From positions 7,683,334 to 7,747,333 of the forward strand of contig NC_085050.1 of the NCBI RefSeq assembly GCF_963662255.1: 64,000 nucleotides of DNA, given 5' to 3'. Positions within the stretch are counted from its first letter, which is position 1; the number at the start of each line of letters is the position of its first letter. The notes beneath the pieces were generated by a model that was not told the DNA's origin, ran no database searches, and saw only the letters and a list, made by a program, of their open reading frames with translations. Positions 33,536-45,416 of this stretch are shown here, piece after piece. Both the position numbers and the translations under genes were made by a program. The stretch is from Cinclus cinclus. Its lineage: Eukaryota > Chordata > Aves > Passeriformes > Cinclidae.

Positions 33536-36500
33536 GCACTGCAAAAAGGCAAACCTCACTCTTAGACCCTCCCAGACTGGGTTAATATTTTGTGACACTG
33601 GCTTGTGCTACAAATTTTTGGTTGCCACAAGTCGTTATTTAAAGTAAGTCCAACTAGATTATTGGGAGCCGAGAAATAAATTTTGCAAGGACCAGACTCA
33701 GGATTACAGTCATCAGCCCTTGCAGGGTCACAAACTCCTACTGGGAGAAAGTGTGACAAGGGCTATTACACAAAATAGCATAAAAATTGCCTAATACCTC
33801 TCTGGATTTCCTTATGACAAAGGTCAGACACTTGTCCAACCTGCTGGAATTGCTGAGCTGATAGTTTTTGATGCCTTTCATATGTTTTGGCTACATAGCT
33901 TTCACTGGCTCATCCTTTGAGGTTCACTCAGTGTTGTACCTACAACAACTGATTGAGAGATTGTGCAAGCATTGTGAAAGCTGCTCTGGAGCAGGATGCG
34001 TGCTCACCTTGCTAAAGTGAAAAAGTGCAGCGGTTGGAAGCTGCAAACATAGCTGTGTATACAAAATTCATTTTCTGGCTACTCCCTTGAACTGAGAACA
34101 GCTAATCTTAACAAAACAAAAGCAGACAGGCAAGAGACATGGTCCAGAAAGGCACAGGCAACCTGACTTATCAAACAACTGTGTTTACCTTTTGACACTG
34201 TTTTATTCCATTAACAATTACTGATCTAAGACAGTTTTGCTAGGGTATTAGAAATCTTTTCAGCTCCAGGTGAAAAAGTGTATTCTCTTAACAGTTTTGT
34301 TAGCTCAACAATTTATTCTTTATTTATATTGGCTTTGATGTGAGAGAAGAAAGTGAAAAAGAATGTAGAAAGTGGGCAGTTTCATAATATATGTATCAAG
34401 TGAAAGGCTTAGGAGACGAGGAAAAACTGTAATGTGAAACACTGCAAAAACACAATTAGGAGCATAAGTATGAAAGCATGCAGTCTAACCTGATTTCAAC
34501 CTTTGCTTGCCTGGTATGAAGGTAAAGGTTTTAATGGCATTTCCAATAAAATAAATACCTGCTTTCATGATCTAAAACTCAACCAGGAAACTGCACCAGC
34601 AATTGGCATCACTGCAAGAAGGAAGTCGTAGCATGCAGGAGACATGATGTCTCAACACTTTTTTAACTGCTGAAATGTGCCTGAGATCAGCAGAGTCTCC
34701 CAAAGGGTGTTGGGATTAAATTTATCTGAGGAGGAAGAAGAAGGGGGAGAGTGAGGATGAAACATTTTGAGAATATTTCTATGGTCCAGTCACCAGTCTA
34801 TGGATTCAGTACCATCATTAGTGCCCTGCAGAACCTGTGGGCTCAGAGCAAAGCTGCTATCTCTGTCCCATTCTCATCTCAGAGCCATGATGTCCGAGTA
34901 TATATTATTTTTACATCACTCTTATATTTATTTCTGCTTGGTGTGCAAAAACAGCCCATCTGGCCTCACCTTAAGGAGGAGAAGGGTGACACCAAAGGCT
35001 TCTCTACACGAGGAACTTGCACGGGGTGACAAACCTCCCTTGTGAGCACACTCCCCTTCTGTCTCAAATAACATTCTTTCCAGCTTGGCTCAATCCAAGA
35101 TGAAAAATGTTCTGTTGCACTGGAACAAGCATTTGTGGACAGCTGTTTGACACCAAAAGTTGCACGGTGAGGCTGCTGGGGAGAGGAGAAGCCTCAGAGG
35201 GACGTCAGGCAGCCCATGATGGAGAAGGACACACAACCTCTGTCTTCCAGACCCTCTGAGGCTCCTCCCTGGACCCTTCTGGCCTCTCTCTCATTTCTCT
35301 GCACAGATGTGGAAACTCTTGCACACAGCTTCGAGGGGCCTGGATTCTCCTAGCTAACAAAGCTTGCTTGATCTCCTCTCTAATAGGAAATGTATGTCAT
35401 CCTAAGCATTTGGATTGGTTTGGACTCAGACTGGCTTTTCCCCTCCTTTCTCAGAAAAATTCTTCTTGTCTGAATGTGTACAGAGTTGCAGATGGTCATT
35501 CACAAGCTTTGCATGCTTGGAAAAGAAATAATGGGTTGCACCTATGATGGTAAAAGGTTTTATTGTTTGGAAAACTCCTCAGCTGCACAAATGGGAAGGG
35601 GAGGATAAGAGAAACCCTCAGCAGTTTCCTGTCCCGAGTCCAGCTCCTTTCCAGAGAACAGATGTAATAAGGAGAAAATGATGGAAAGGCCTTGCTTGGG
35701 TTATTTTTTAGGTTTACCTGAAGTGGGGCAATTCCTGGTATTCCTTCAAATGACCCTTCCCTTTCTCTGGTCCCTGTCAAGGATCACAAACTGGGACATC
35801 CCACCTGGAATGCTGCTGGTGGTGGTGGGTTGTGCACAGCCCTGCCCTCAGATACTGCTGCTGAGCCAGGAACATTGCCCACACCTATAAAATGGAAGAA
35901 GTAACAACCACATTTTCCACGGGCAACCTTAGATGATCCATCTAGAGACATTGATCAGGCAGGAATTTGCACACACAAACAGGACAAGTGTGCATTCAGC
36001 CACCTGATTTAACTATCTCTAGGTGTGTTTCCGACATGCACGTGGGAAAATGCATGTTTTCACTGTTTCAGAGGTTGGTTTGAAAAAAAGAAAATCTACG
36101 TTTTTTTGATATCTAGCATTTAATTTAAGGAGTTGCTAAGAAAGATTGCAACAGAATATCTCCCAGCTGACCCAGCCTAGAAGGGAGAACAATCCAAGAC
36201 ACTCTTCTCCCCTGCTCATTTTTCTTTTTCATGAGAGACTCTTCTCAGGCAGCAGGATATCAAATATCCTATGTGGCAAACAAAGAGTCCTGTTTCACCT
36301 CTAAGATTCTTACCCACTTGTTTTCAATGGGGGAGTCTGTTTTTCCTGTATGATTGGAATAATTACCCTGATGAGGCAAAAGCCCGGACAGATGTTCTCC
36401 CTAACTAACAATAAAAAGTGTCCTTCAGCTTTTTCTTGTTGTGAAATCCGCTACTGTCCCATGATATCCCACAATGGGATGCAGGTAGTGAATATTTTAG

Positions 36501-36589
36501 GAAGTGGAGTGCTGCTGATATTCCTTCTTATTTCAGGAGAAGAGAAGACAAAGTGTGCAGTGTTAAATTAAATTGTATGCTCACTCTCT
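33536..36589. other. Unique sequence, no gene seen
   Basis: AT-rich non-coding DNA. Two overlapping plus frames at 34751-35045 (92 codons each, different frames) have no domain. No repeats recognised. Confidence 0.5.
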
Positions 36590-36780
36590 CCAAGGAGGAG
36601 AACAACTTTTTTAAAAGCTTCTAATTGTTTCAGGCTACCTACCCTTTACAAGAGAGAATTATAATAGTTTTGATATTTCACCGTGAAATGGTGCTGCCAG
36701 CTGTCAACAGCTCAGGGAACAGTTAATTATAATTTTGTACAGCTGTTCATAAAACCATAAAAATCTGCTGTCCTCCTCCT
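36590..36780. promoter_or_regulatory. Candidate enhancer: paired E-boxes, palindromes, homeodomain sites
   Basis: Within 75 bp are ATTTCACCGTGAAAT (36675-36689, perfect inverted repeat around one base), AGCTGTCAACAGCT (36699-36712, perfect inverted repeat around CA), E-box CAGCTG at 36698-36703 and again at 36740-36745 inside the palindrome ACAGCTGT, and TTAATTATAATT between them. The two E-boxes are 42 bp apart. No open frame crosses the area. This dense, symmetric motif set resembles a bHLH/homeodomain enhancer or conserved element. Function is inferred. Confidence 0.35.
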
Positions 36781-37565
36781 AAAAAAAAAAAAGAAAATTA
36801 AATTCTTGGCATCAGTCCTTTGGGGAGAATATTTAACAAGTGTCCAAAATACTCACAACTGGAAAGCCAATTCCTCATCTTCTTTTTGTGAAGTAAAAAT
36901 GGATTTCCTCTGGTATATGGAGCCATATAAGAAATTCCCTGTTTAAAATAAAACTGGAGTGGATTAGAAAATAGCCTTGTGTCAAAGTATTCACAAGCTT
37001 CAGAACAAGAAGGATCTGGCCAGGCTGCTGTTCTCTGCGAGCCCATCAGAGTCCATCATGCTCTTCCTTAACTGGGCAGTCAGGGCTGTGGTCCACTCAC
37101 CTCACAGGTGCTCAGAACATCTGGGACTGTCAGCTGGAAACAGCACTGAAATGGACATGGCAGGATCCATGTCCTGTAGGCTTCCCTAGGAATAGGACCA
37201 TCACCTGCCATGGGCTCCGGGGCAGTGTTGGTGCTAAATGAACATGGAGAGACTTTTCCAGTAGCCTGATGGCTCCTACAAGGGCTACCAGAACAAAGCC
37301 CATGCTGAGGTTGGTTAAGCAGTTGGTGACAGCACAAGGCTGCAAGGGAGGATGGCAAGAGCACTGGAAAATGCAGCCTAGAGACATGAGTAAGTGCTTG
37401 GCAAGGTGCAGAGTGCTGCTCTGTACCTCGAGAGAGGAGTCAGACACTGCTGCTAGAGACTCCTCAAGCATCCCCCTGCCCAACAGCCTTGCTTGTGATA
37501 AGATGCACAAGCACACTGGCTAAAATCTGCTCCCTTGATAGTTTGATTGAAAAGCTTAATGATGA
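36781..37565. other. Unique sequence, GC-richer at 37010-37520
   Basis: An A-run at about 36781-36792 is followed by AT-rich DNA, then a GC-richer block. In that block, frames 37130-37516 (minus, 128 codons) and 37269-37523 (plus, 84 codons) overlap. The minus frame has one hydrophobic stretch (SMGFVLVALVGAIRLL) but no family I recognise and no splice context. Confidence 0.4.
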
Positions 37566-37632
37566 TACAAATACAAATACACATACAAATACAAATACAA
37601 ATACAAATACAAATACAAATACAAATACAAAT
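37566..37632 (+). repeat. (ACAAAT)n hexanucleotide microsatellite
   Basis: About eleven copies of ACAAAT with a single substitution (ACACAT) in the third unit. Nearly pure, hence likely length-polymorphic. It runs directly into a degenerate (TAA)n tract. Confidence 0.95.
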
Positions 37633-37672
37633 AAATTAATAGTAATAATAGTAACAATAATAATAAATACTT
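37633..37672 (+). repeat. Degenerate (AAT)n tract
   Basis: TAATAGTAATAATAGTAACAATAATAATAAAT-type units directly following the hexamer array. Imperfect trinucleotide simple repeat. Confidence 0.85.
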
Positions 37673-40600
37673 AAGTCCTGGGCATCCCTTTTGCAGATAA
37701 CTCTATAACAGAGCTGAGTTATCCAAGTAAAGAGCCATGCCCTGCTCTCCACTGTAATTCAACATTTTCAGAATATAAAGCAGCGGGGATGGTGAGAAAT
37801 GGAGCAAGCAATATAAAAATGGAAAATAAGGCAGAAAATTGCAATTTAACTTTGTCCGCGCAATTGTATGGAATTGAAAAGCAATTTCAGCATCCCCAAG
37901 ACATGTTAACAGCCTTAGAGAGTCCAGACATAAAAGCAAGATATTTTCCAAACTTCAAATGGATCCAAAGTTTCCTAGTAGGATGGAATTGTTTTAGCAT
38001 GTAGTTTTATAATTAGATGTTGGAAAAACTTAGTGGTGGAGTAGATCCCGCCCTAACTTACACTTAAGCAACTCCACTTTAAAGTACAAAAATAACTCTG
38101 GGTGGAGAGAGCCTTACCGAAGGACAGAAATTAAGCTAGCATCTTTGAAGGTTGTGCACCTACATGGTCAGAAACTCTCCTGCCCTGAATGGGAAATGGT
38201 GGATAAAATTCCTCAGAACTGGAGTCAATTAAGGTTAATTTAGTTCAGTCTTTCTTGCAATAAATGGATGGAAATGAGGCATCCCCAGTGGAGACAGATT
38301 TACGGCAGGCAAAACAGCTATAAAATTAAGAACAACAGGAAAACAAAGCCAGCCTCTGATAAGAAGGTGTGAGCTAATTACGAACTTCCAGCTAACACAT
38401 GAAAGTAACACATTTAACCCCAACAGATAGTAAATATCTCATCTGGAAATTTATGGTGATTGACAGGTGAGACTTGCTGTGGGAAGAAGAAAAGAGAGTT
38501 GTTGCAGGGGTTCTTTGCCTTAGTCTGTGTGTTACACAGGACAGGATGTAATTTAATCCTGTTTCTTATCAAACTTTCTCTAGTGGCCCTATCTCTCAAA
38601 TCACAAGGTTTCTCTTCCTCTTATGACCTGGTTGCCTGATCCACTTAATCTCTCTCATTTTCCAAGCTCAGGTTTTGCTGAGCCTGCTTAGGCTTTCTGT
38701 GGAGACACAATTCAGATGGGATGGAAGAGAGGAAATTAAAAAAGAAATCATACAGCTACTGAAAATCATATGGCCTGGGGTGTTCTCCATTTCTCAAAAA
38801 TCTTGGGTTTGCAGCTTTCATTGGCTTTCAATGTGAAGATGAATGTCATTAGTGACATTTATTCCATGGAAGTATGTTTGACTTGAGGGGCACCAACCAA
38901 CTAAAAGAACACAAAGGCCAGCAAAGGTCTGTGTGGCCCTGCAGCCACATGGGACAGCCATAAAGACAAAGAAGTGTGAGGGAGATAAGCCTATACCAAT
39001 GTCTGCTTTCTCTCCCAGGTCCTGGTCTTTGTATAGTATGGCATGGCATTTTCTTACTTCTTATCAGCCCATAGGTGTCACTAACTTAGATTTGGAGACG
39101 TAGTTGCTCCCTCAAACCACAGTCCTTTTTGTCCATAGCATTTAGTTTACAAGGGAATGGCCTCTGAGCCCATTTGTTCTCACCAAATAATCAGTGATGT
39201 ATTAATTGCACAGGGAGAAGAGGAGAAACCTGCCCAGCTCTGACCCTCTGCAAACACTTAAACCTTATTCTGGTGGAGCCTGAAGCAAATTAAACAGGAC
39301 TAATATTAGTTTAATAGTAAGAGTCCCAAAGACAGGGAAGTTGACTTTTTGCAAAGGAGAACACCAACATTTCAACAGCCACTGAGATGTGTTTCCTACA
39401 AAGGTTTCAGATTTCCTAGAAACTGCATGAGCATACACAGCATCCCCCTGGCTTCATCTCTGGTCCTGCTTCAATGTCCAAGCATGGTGGGAACAGATTT
39501 TGTTACCTTTGAATCAGATACCAAGCAGGATCAGAGCTGGGGGAGGCTGCAAGGAGCTGTGAGTAAGGATGGTGCTCAGGGCTAGCACAACACTGGGTGA
39601 GATGAAGAAGGTTCTGTAGATAATCCCCTGAACCATCTGGCATTGCCTTCTCCTCCAGATGGCTGTACCCACAGTACAGCAAGCTGCTTTTCCAGCTGCA
39701 CTGGGAGACGAGGAAGTAAAGAGCCCTCCCAGAGGAAAACAGGACAGTGGATGGAGGAGAGGGCCCAGGTACACTGGAGACCAGAGTTGATATGCCCCTG
39801 TAACAGATGCTGAGCCTCCAACTCAATGTGTACTTGACAATTTCTCTACAAAGAGCCTGAGGTCCTCCAAGCAAGGGACTGGCTCAGGTGGGAGCACATG
39901 GTGTCCACAAGCAAAGGATATGAGCACATGTGGGTTGTGTTGACTGAGACATGAACCAGAAGAGCAGGAACACAGCACACAATACCAGTGTGTGTGTACC
40001 AAAGGCTGCAGATGAGATCCAGAGATGTGGAGACATCTTACTCTTCCAGCTGGTAGCAATAAGCTTTAGTCTGGGCAAGCGAGACATCATCATTTCTCCA
40101 TGGTGAAGTTTTGTTATTTTGGGTTTTACTCTTTTTGGGTGCCTGTTGTTACAATAGGAAGCCAAACAAATGTCCCTGAGCCATGAGTCCCTTTGGAGAG
40201 GCAAGCACTTTTGAGGGAGTTTGCATTACCTCCACTGTCAGATGACAAACTGGGGTCACCCAGGTACCAAAGAACTTCCCAAAATTGTCACCTGACCTCA
40301 GACACATAGAATCTGCAGAGCAGTGCCATATAGTCTGGGGAAACCACAGAGCAGCATTTAAAGCTGCATCCTACCACCACTAGTCACCTCTCAGCCCTGT
40401 GTGGGACAGGACTAATAATGCAAACAGCAGGGGTGGATGGTGACAGTCTGTGGGACTGGCTTGAGCCCAACAGAAAGTGCAAATGCATTTTTGGCTCCAC
40501 AGCTTTTCTACACCATTGAAGGATCCTTCTGAGACTGTAAAAGCAGCCACTGTTCCCGGTGCACGTTGATGCAGGTCCCTATGGTGCTGCCACTGGAAAG

Positions 40601-42209
40601 CCTCAGCAGAGACCGGGGAGTTTATTAAAAAAGGTGAATAATTATACAGAGCAGTTCTCATAGCCACCACACTCCATGTGTACAGACTGTGACCTTTCTG
40701 GAAATTTCTGCAGCACACCCTTCAGCAGCTTATTACATAACAGGTACCCAGAGACCTGCACCAGGGAGCACTTGCTGATTGCATCGAGAGCTGCTAAACA
40801 GCTCTCTGACAATGAGAATTTAAAGAGCAGTTTCCTTTCCGTCCTTCTCTTTCCTTGTCTAATTTATTAGTGTGAGGTCATTTTGATTATTAACCTGAGC
40901 CCTTTTCTTTCTATGGGCATGTACTTCCACCCTCATGCTGCACATTTGCACACTGCCTCTCTGAACATTTTATTATTCGATTTTCCTGTTTGATTTCCCA
41001 GGGTACTTCAGTTCCTGTTCCGAGACACAGCGTGTTCCAAGGGTTGGTTAAAGACTCGCAGATCTCCAAGTCTTCAGGGATAGGTTATTTTCCTCCTTCT
41101 CAGTAGCTGACAGATGGTAATTCTTCAACAAATAAAATCCAAATTGTGTGAGTCTGCTCCGCTGCAGAAGCAAGTTCTTAATAAGCGCCTTGCTGAGATG
41201 AAAGGAAATAGGGGAAAAAGCAACATCTCCAAAGTGGGGGTCTTTAGAATTAAAAATAGACTCCATGTGTCCATTTGACAGAATTACACAGCAAAATTTC
41301 ACATCTGAAGGGGACTTAAATGGCACAGAGGCCTGACTTTGGCTCTCTCCGAAGGGATAAGTCCATAGCAAAATTTCATGACTGGCAGCTGTTTTCTGAA
41401 CCAGTGCCATTGGATGTGTCAAATCCTCCTCATGCAGAACCCCATGTGGGAATGTACATCAAGGGAAAAATGAATCTTCACCCAGCCAGGCTGACACAGC
41501 CAGAGTTAGACCTGTCAGGGCTGTGGAAATGGGTACCCAACAGATCTGACAGAAGCATCTAGGCTGGGCTGAGTTTACGAGGCAGAAGCTGACTCAGAGC
41601 AAGAATGAAGGGTTCCCCATCTGCCTGACCTGTGAGTTCATGCCATTCTCTGGTCTCTCTTTGTTAACATGTTTATCACTCTGAAATGGTTTTATAAAAC
41701 TTTAAAAACCCACTATGATCTTTGTCTTAATAATCCCATCCTGGAAACCTCTTGATTGCCTTCTGCACATTATGTGGCTGCTCTGGCTCTGCTTAGTCTC
41801 AATTCTGATCAGGTTAGCATTGATGTGAGCCAATTCTTACACCATGGTCTGGACTGAATTCTCTGGCATAATCAAGGTTAAAATGGTTGTGCACAGACAG
41901 TTCAGCCCAGCCCTTTCCATCATCACCAGGGGGTTTAGCAAATATGGTGAGTGCTGGCCCTTGATTAGCATTGCTGCAGCACCGTGGACTGGACTGGTCC
42001 AGTAGCTGATTGTGCTCCTCACCAGACAGCTCCTACCTGTTCCTGAAATGCTGACCCAAGCAAGGTTTCCAGTCATCTACAGGTTTTTCTCCTTCTCAGT
42101 CCTAAGGCAAAGTAAGAAATACGGTTGAGGGAAATATAAACACTCATCTTGTTGTAAAGGGTCACCACTCATGTTGTCACTGTTTGCAAGATAATCCCAT
42201 GGGAGAGAC
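37673..42209. other. Unique sequence, no gene supported
   Basis: No mobile element recognised. On the minus strand a single frame runs from 40204 to 39503 with only one stop (39884-39886). Its two halves (106 and 123 codons) have no domain, apart from one hydrophobic stretch near residues 68-84 of the first half. A frame pair this long is expected about once by chance in 64 kb, so I do not call a gene or pseudogene. Confidence 0.45.
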
Positions 42210-42420
42210 CCTCGGTGCTCTGGCATTTGAGAGCTGCTTAAAATTGTCTTTATAGCTCTTCATTAGCTGTAGACTGTGAATGGACTGACATCAGACAGCA
42301 ATTGTCGGGCAGCCCATGAGATTTTAATCACCATATCGACTGATTAAGAAAATAACTGCTTAAAACCAGCCTGATATTAATCTTTGGTTGTATCTTAATT
42401 ATTCAAAACCAATAATTCAG
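42210..42420. promoter_or_regulatory. Putative conserved non-coding element
   Basis: AT-rich, frame-free sequence with TTCATTAGCTG, GATTTTAATCACC, CTGATTAAG, GATATTAATC and CTTAATTATTC, that is, several homeodomain-type cores within about 200 bp. It is bounded by more ordinary DNA. The call is by composition and motif density only. Confidence 0.25.
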
Positions 42421-42751
42421 ACCACTTAGAAAAAAAAATTGCATCTTGAATACAGAGAACAGAAACAAGAAAAATAATCCACTGACATCTGCTGCCATTC
42501 TGCCCAATTTCCTGGGCTTCAGGACATCTCCCAGAAGGTTCTCCAGCCTCTGCAAACCCAAACAATGAGCCTAATATCAGCTCTAGGAGGAACAAAGGGG
42601 TCAAAAGCTGCTCCTAATGGGCAGTCCTGAAGGAGAAGTTTGTACAAGCTGTTGCCAGCTCTGGAAGTCAAAAAATACAGCAAGAAAATCTCACTCTTTG
42701 AGACAATTACATTGTTCCTCTACCCACCAGTCTTTGAACACCTTTAAAATC

Positions 42752-42862
42752 ACCTTTAATATGATCCATCTTCACAACTACCCTGCAAGATAAGGGCGAT
42801 ACTAACATCCTTGTTTTACAGATGGAAAGCCAGGGCACAGACAGAACCCTGTTGCCTAACCA
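42752..42862 (-). repeat. MIR-type SINE remnant
   Basis: 'tttaatatgatccatcttcacaactaccctgcaagataag' then 'actaacatccttgttttacagatggaaagccagggcacagacag' follows the reverse complement of the MIR 3' half (layout: tttaatcctcacaacaaccctatgaggtag ... tccccattttacagatgaggaaactgaggcacagagag). This is the clearest MIR-like match in the window. In birds such copies are relics of the amniote-age MIR1_Amn group. Confidence 0.65.
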
Positions 42863-42867
42863 CTTTT

Positions 42868-42879
42868 TTTTTTTTTTAG
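42868..42879 (+). repeat. T-run
   Basis: Homopolymer T-run of about twelve following the MIR remnant. Trivial low-complexity. Confidence 0.8.
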
Positions 42880-43086
42880 CGAGCTTTCCTCTGGCAGTGC
42901 CTGGATAAGTCTTACTCAGCACTCAGCCCTTTGAACAGCTGCTCTTACACGAAGGCTCACAAAGGCTGTGAGCTGCCACAGAACGAGCAGACTAGGAGGT
43001 TGGGCTGTTTGCATCACTGCAGTCCTCCCTGCAGTAATGCAGGTGCAACTAAAGACCCTGAACATGCAGGAAATGTACATTTGTCT

Positions 43087-43120
43087 AAAACTGGAACATT
43101 CAAAGCTAGAACATTCAAAA
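43087..43120 (+). repeat. 15-bp tandem duplication, two copies
   Basis: GGAACATTCAAAGCTA is followed by GAACATTCAAAACCA, two adjacent copies differing at few positions. A minor local duplication with no functional implication. Confidence 0.6.
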
Positions 43121-43294
43121 CCAGACATTGGTTCACTTTATTCTCGAGCAGTCATAATTCATGTTGGAGAGAACAGGTTGTACACCTCAGAGAGGTAATT
43201 TTATTTCAGGCTAAAGCTTCTGTAATTAGCATTAGAAAGCATTCTTCTGTCTGTGCACCCTGACATTGTTCCCCAGACATTGCAGTTCCATACT

Positions 43295-43320
43295 TTCTGA
43301 AAATGTGTACGTTTTCAGAA
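43295..43320. other. Perfect 9-bp inverted repeat (hairpin)
   Basis: TTCTGAAAA and TTTTCAGAA flank an 8-base spacer TGTGTACG. The arms are AT-rich and too short for a microRNA precursor. It could be a transcription-factor binding palindrome or chance. Confidence 0.5.
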
Positions 43321-45398
43321 TACACTGAAAACCTGCTTGCCAGGTTGTGGGACATAACTTTGGCATCACTGAGAAAACAATTTATTCTGTTTTCATTCCC
43401 ATTATGTGGTCACATACTCCTGTAAAGCCAGCACTGTCTAGCCCTGCTCTCCTGATTTTTTAGCTGAGTTACTTCTTGTGCAGCTCATGCCAAAGTCTGG
43501 TCCAAGCTAGTATGCCAGACCTATGCTCACTTACTCCATCCATCAAAAAAGTCCAGTTGGCTCCTAACATGCTTTATTCCAGCCTTGTACACAACCCACC
43601 AGGCCACCCTTCTGTCTGGAGAACCACCTAAAATCCAACTCTGATCAGAACAAAAGAAGTATTTTCATCCCTCCTGCACAGCCACAAGCTGGCTGCTGCT
43701 TTCCAGGTAGAGATGCCTTTTTTTATGTGGATAGCAATCCCTGCCTTGCAGCAGCAGCCTGCATGAGGTGGTGTGAAGGTCCATGCTGCCCTTGCACCAC
43801 CTGTGCTAAAATCTGAGGAGACACTGAGAATCATGTGGTAGATGGTCCATGCCTATGCGATAGACCATCAAATCTTTTCCGGTTGCTCATTTTTTCTTTC
43901 TTTCCTTCCTTTCTTTTCCTTCTTATCTGCTGGTACACAACACCTGCTAGGAAATGTTGGCCTGGAGCCAGCAGGAAGAGGGAGCAGCTGAAAGTTGCTT
44001 GGCAGACTTTCTCTTTGGAGAGCTCTCAGCAAGTTTTGCACGGACAATGAACAAAGTGCTGTTTCTTGCTTTCAAAAGGCAAAGAAGAGTGGGTGGGATA
44101 GCAGGGCTCTGCAGCACAGATTTCTCCACAATCCCAACTTTATGGAAGGGTAACACAGATCAGTCTTGAGTTCTTTTAATATGGGACAGAGAGCCAAAAT
44201 TCAGTCATCCAACAGCACGGCAGGTGCTAAGAGCCACCCAGACCGCCAGTGTCTCTTGTACTACAAACAAGCAAAATCTTTGATTTCAAGCTCTGGCTAT
44301 TTTGCTCAGATACCCCTTGTTTACCAAGTGCTGAATGGCACTCAGCATTTACAGATGTAAAGCCCCTAACTGGGAAGGTCATTAAAATTGGAGGGAAGAT
44401 TGAGTAAAATCTGAGAAAATCCACAGGGGAGCCCAGCTAATTAATTATGGTTTTGTAATGCACCTAAAAGAACAATGTCTAGAGTTCTGAGCTGTTTGAA
44501 GGGGCTGTTTAAAAGCAAATTAAATCAGAATATCTACTGTAAATGTACAATTGAGCTGCATGCTAAACACTGAGGCAAACTTGTTTACCCTGCTGCTGAG
44601 CCCTCTTGAGCAGGGTAGGTTTGAACATTTGAACACAAATGTCACTGGGCTAGGAGAGACAAAGCAGACAAGGGAGGAGCAAAAACATCCAGTGGGGGAA
44701 AAAAGTAGTGAAATACTGCAGCAAAGAATAAAAAACAAATAGAGGCAAAAAAGGAGAAAAAATAGTTGAGATAGAACCGAGTTCACTCACGACCCTCTAT
44801 AAAATTTGTATCTCAGTCTCTATAAAATTATTTGTGAGACAAAATTGTTACGTTTTTGAAAAGAGGCTGCTGGAACCCTCTGGAGTTTCCATTCAGAGGT
44901 GGATTGGTGAAACCAGAGCAAGTGCTGGTGATCTGTGCCACGTGGGCAGGCTCTGCCATGACAGATCTGCATTTGCCACCTGGGGAACATCTGCCTGGAG
45001 CCCAGCAAGGGCTTAGCAAAGACTCACCTAGGATTTGGGGGAAATGGCTGGCTTGTGGTGGGAAACAAACCATCAGAGGGCTTCAAGTCACCACTACAGC
45101 TAGCCCTTTTTCAGGCTGAACCATCCCCATGGAGGAAGCATCTGCCTCCCATCTGCTCCCTCCTGCCTGCAAGGACATATTTGTTTCATAAGCCAAAGAT
45201 TTTGCCTTGAGTCAAAAAGCTGCATTTTGGAGTAGCACCTGTTTCATCTAAACTGTTCAGTGGACAGGGAGCAGTGGCCCTGGAGAACTTCAAAAGATGT
45301 CAGAGGCTGTGTGTGCATTCCTGTGCATGGCTCAAATGATACCAAGTGAAGAGAGAAATCTCATGTAACTTAGAACACTGTATTAAACAATAACTTAA

Positions 45399-45416
45399 GC
45401 ACACACACACACACAC
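45399..45416 (+). repeat. (CA)n microsatellite, nine units
   Basis: Short CA dinucleotide array followed by an A-run. Confidence 0.9.

Larger units (their letters stand above)
42880..45398. other. Unique sequence, no gene seen
   Basis: Apart from the small duplication and hairpin listed separately, nothing is recognised. Overlapping frames at 44828-45119 on both strands lack domains. Confidence 0.5.

Noticed and set aside
37130..37516. 128-codon minus-strand frame with a hydrophobic stretch, considered as a membrane-protein fragment
   Set aside because: Only one hydrophobic segment, no family resemblance, overlapping open frame on the other strand, no splice or initiation context.
39503..40204. 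Minus-strand frame of about 233 codons broken by a single stop at 39884-39886, considered as a pseudogene
   Set aside because: No recognisable family or ordered domains. By my rough estimate about one such two-segment frame is expected by chance in this much sequence.
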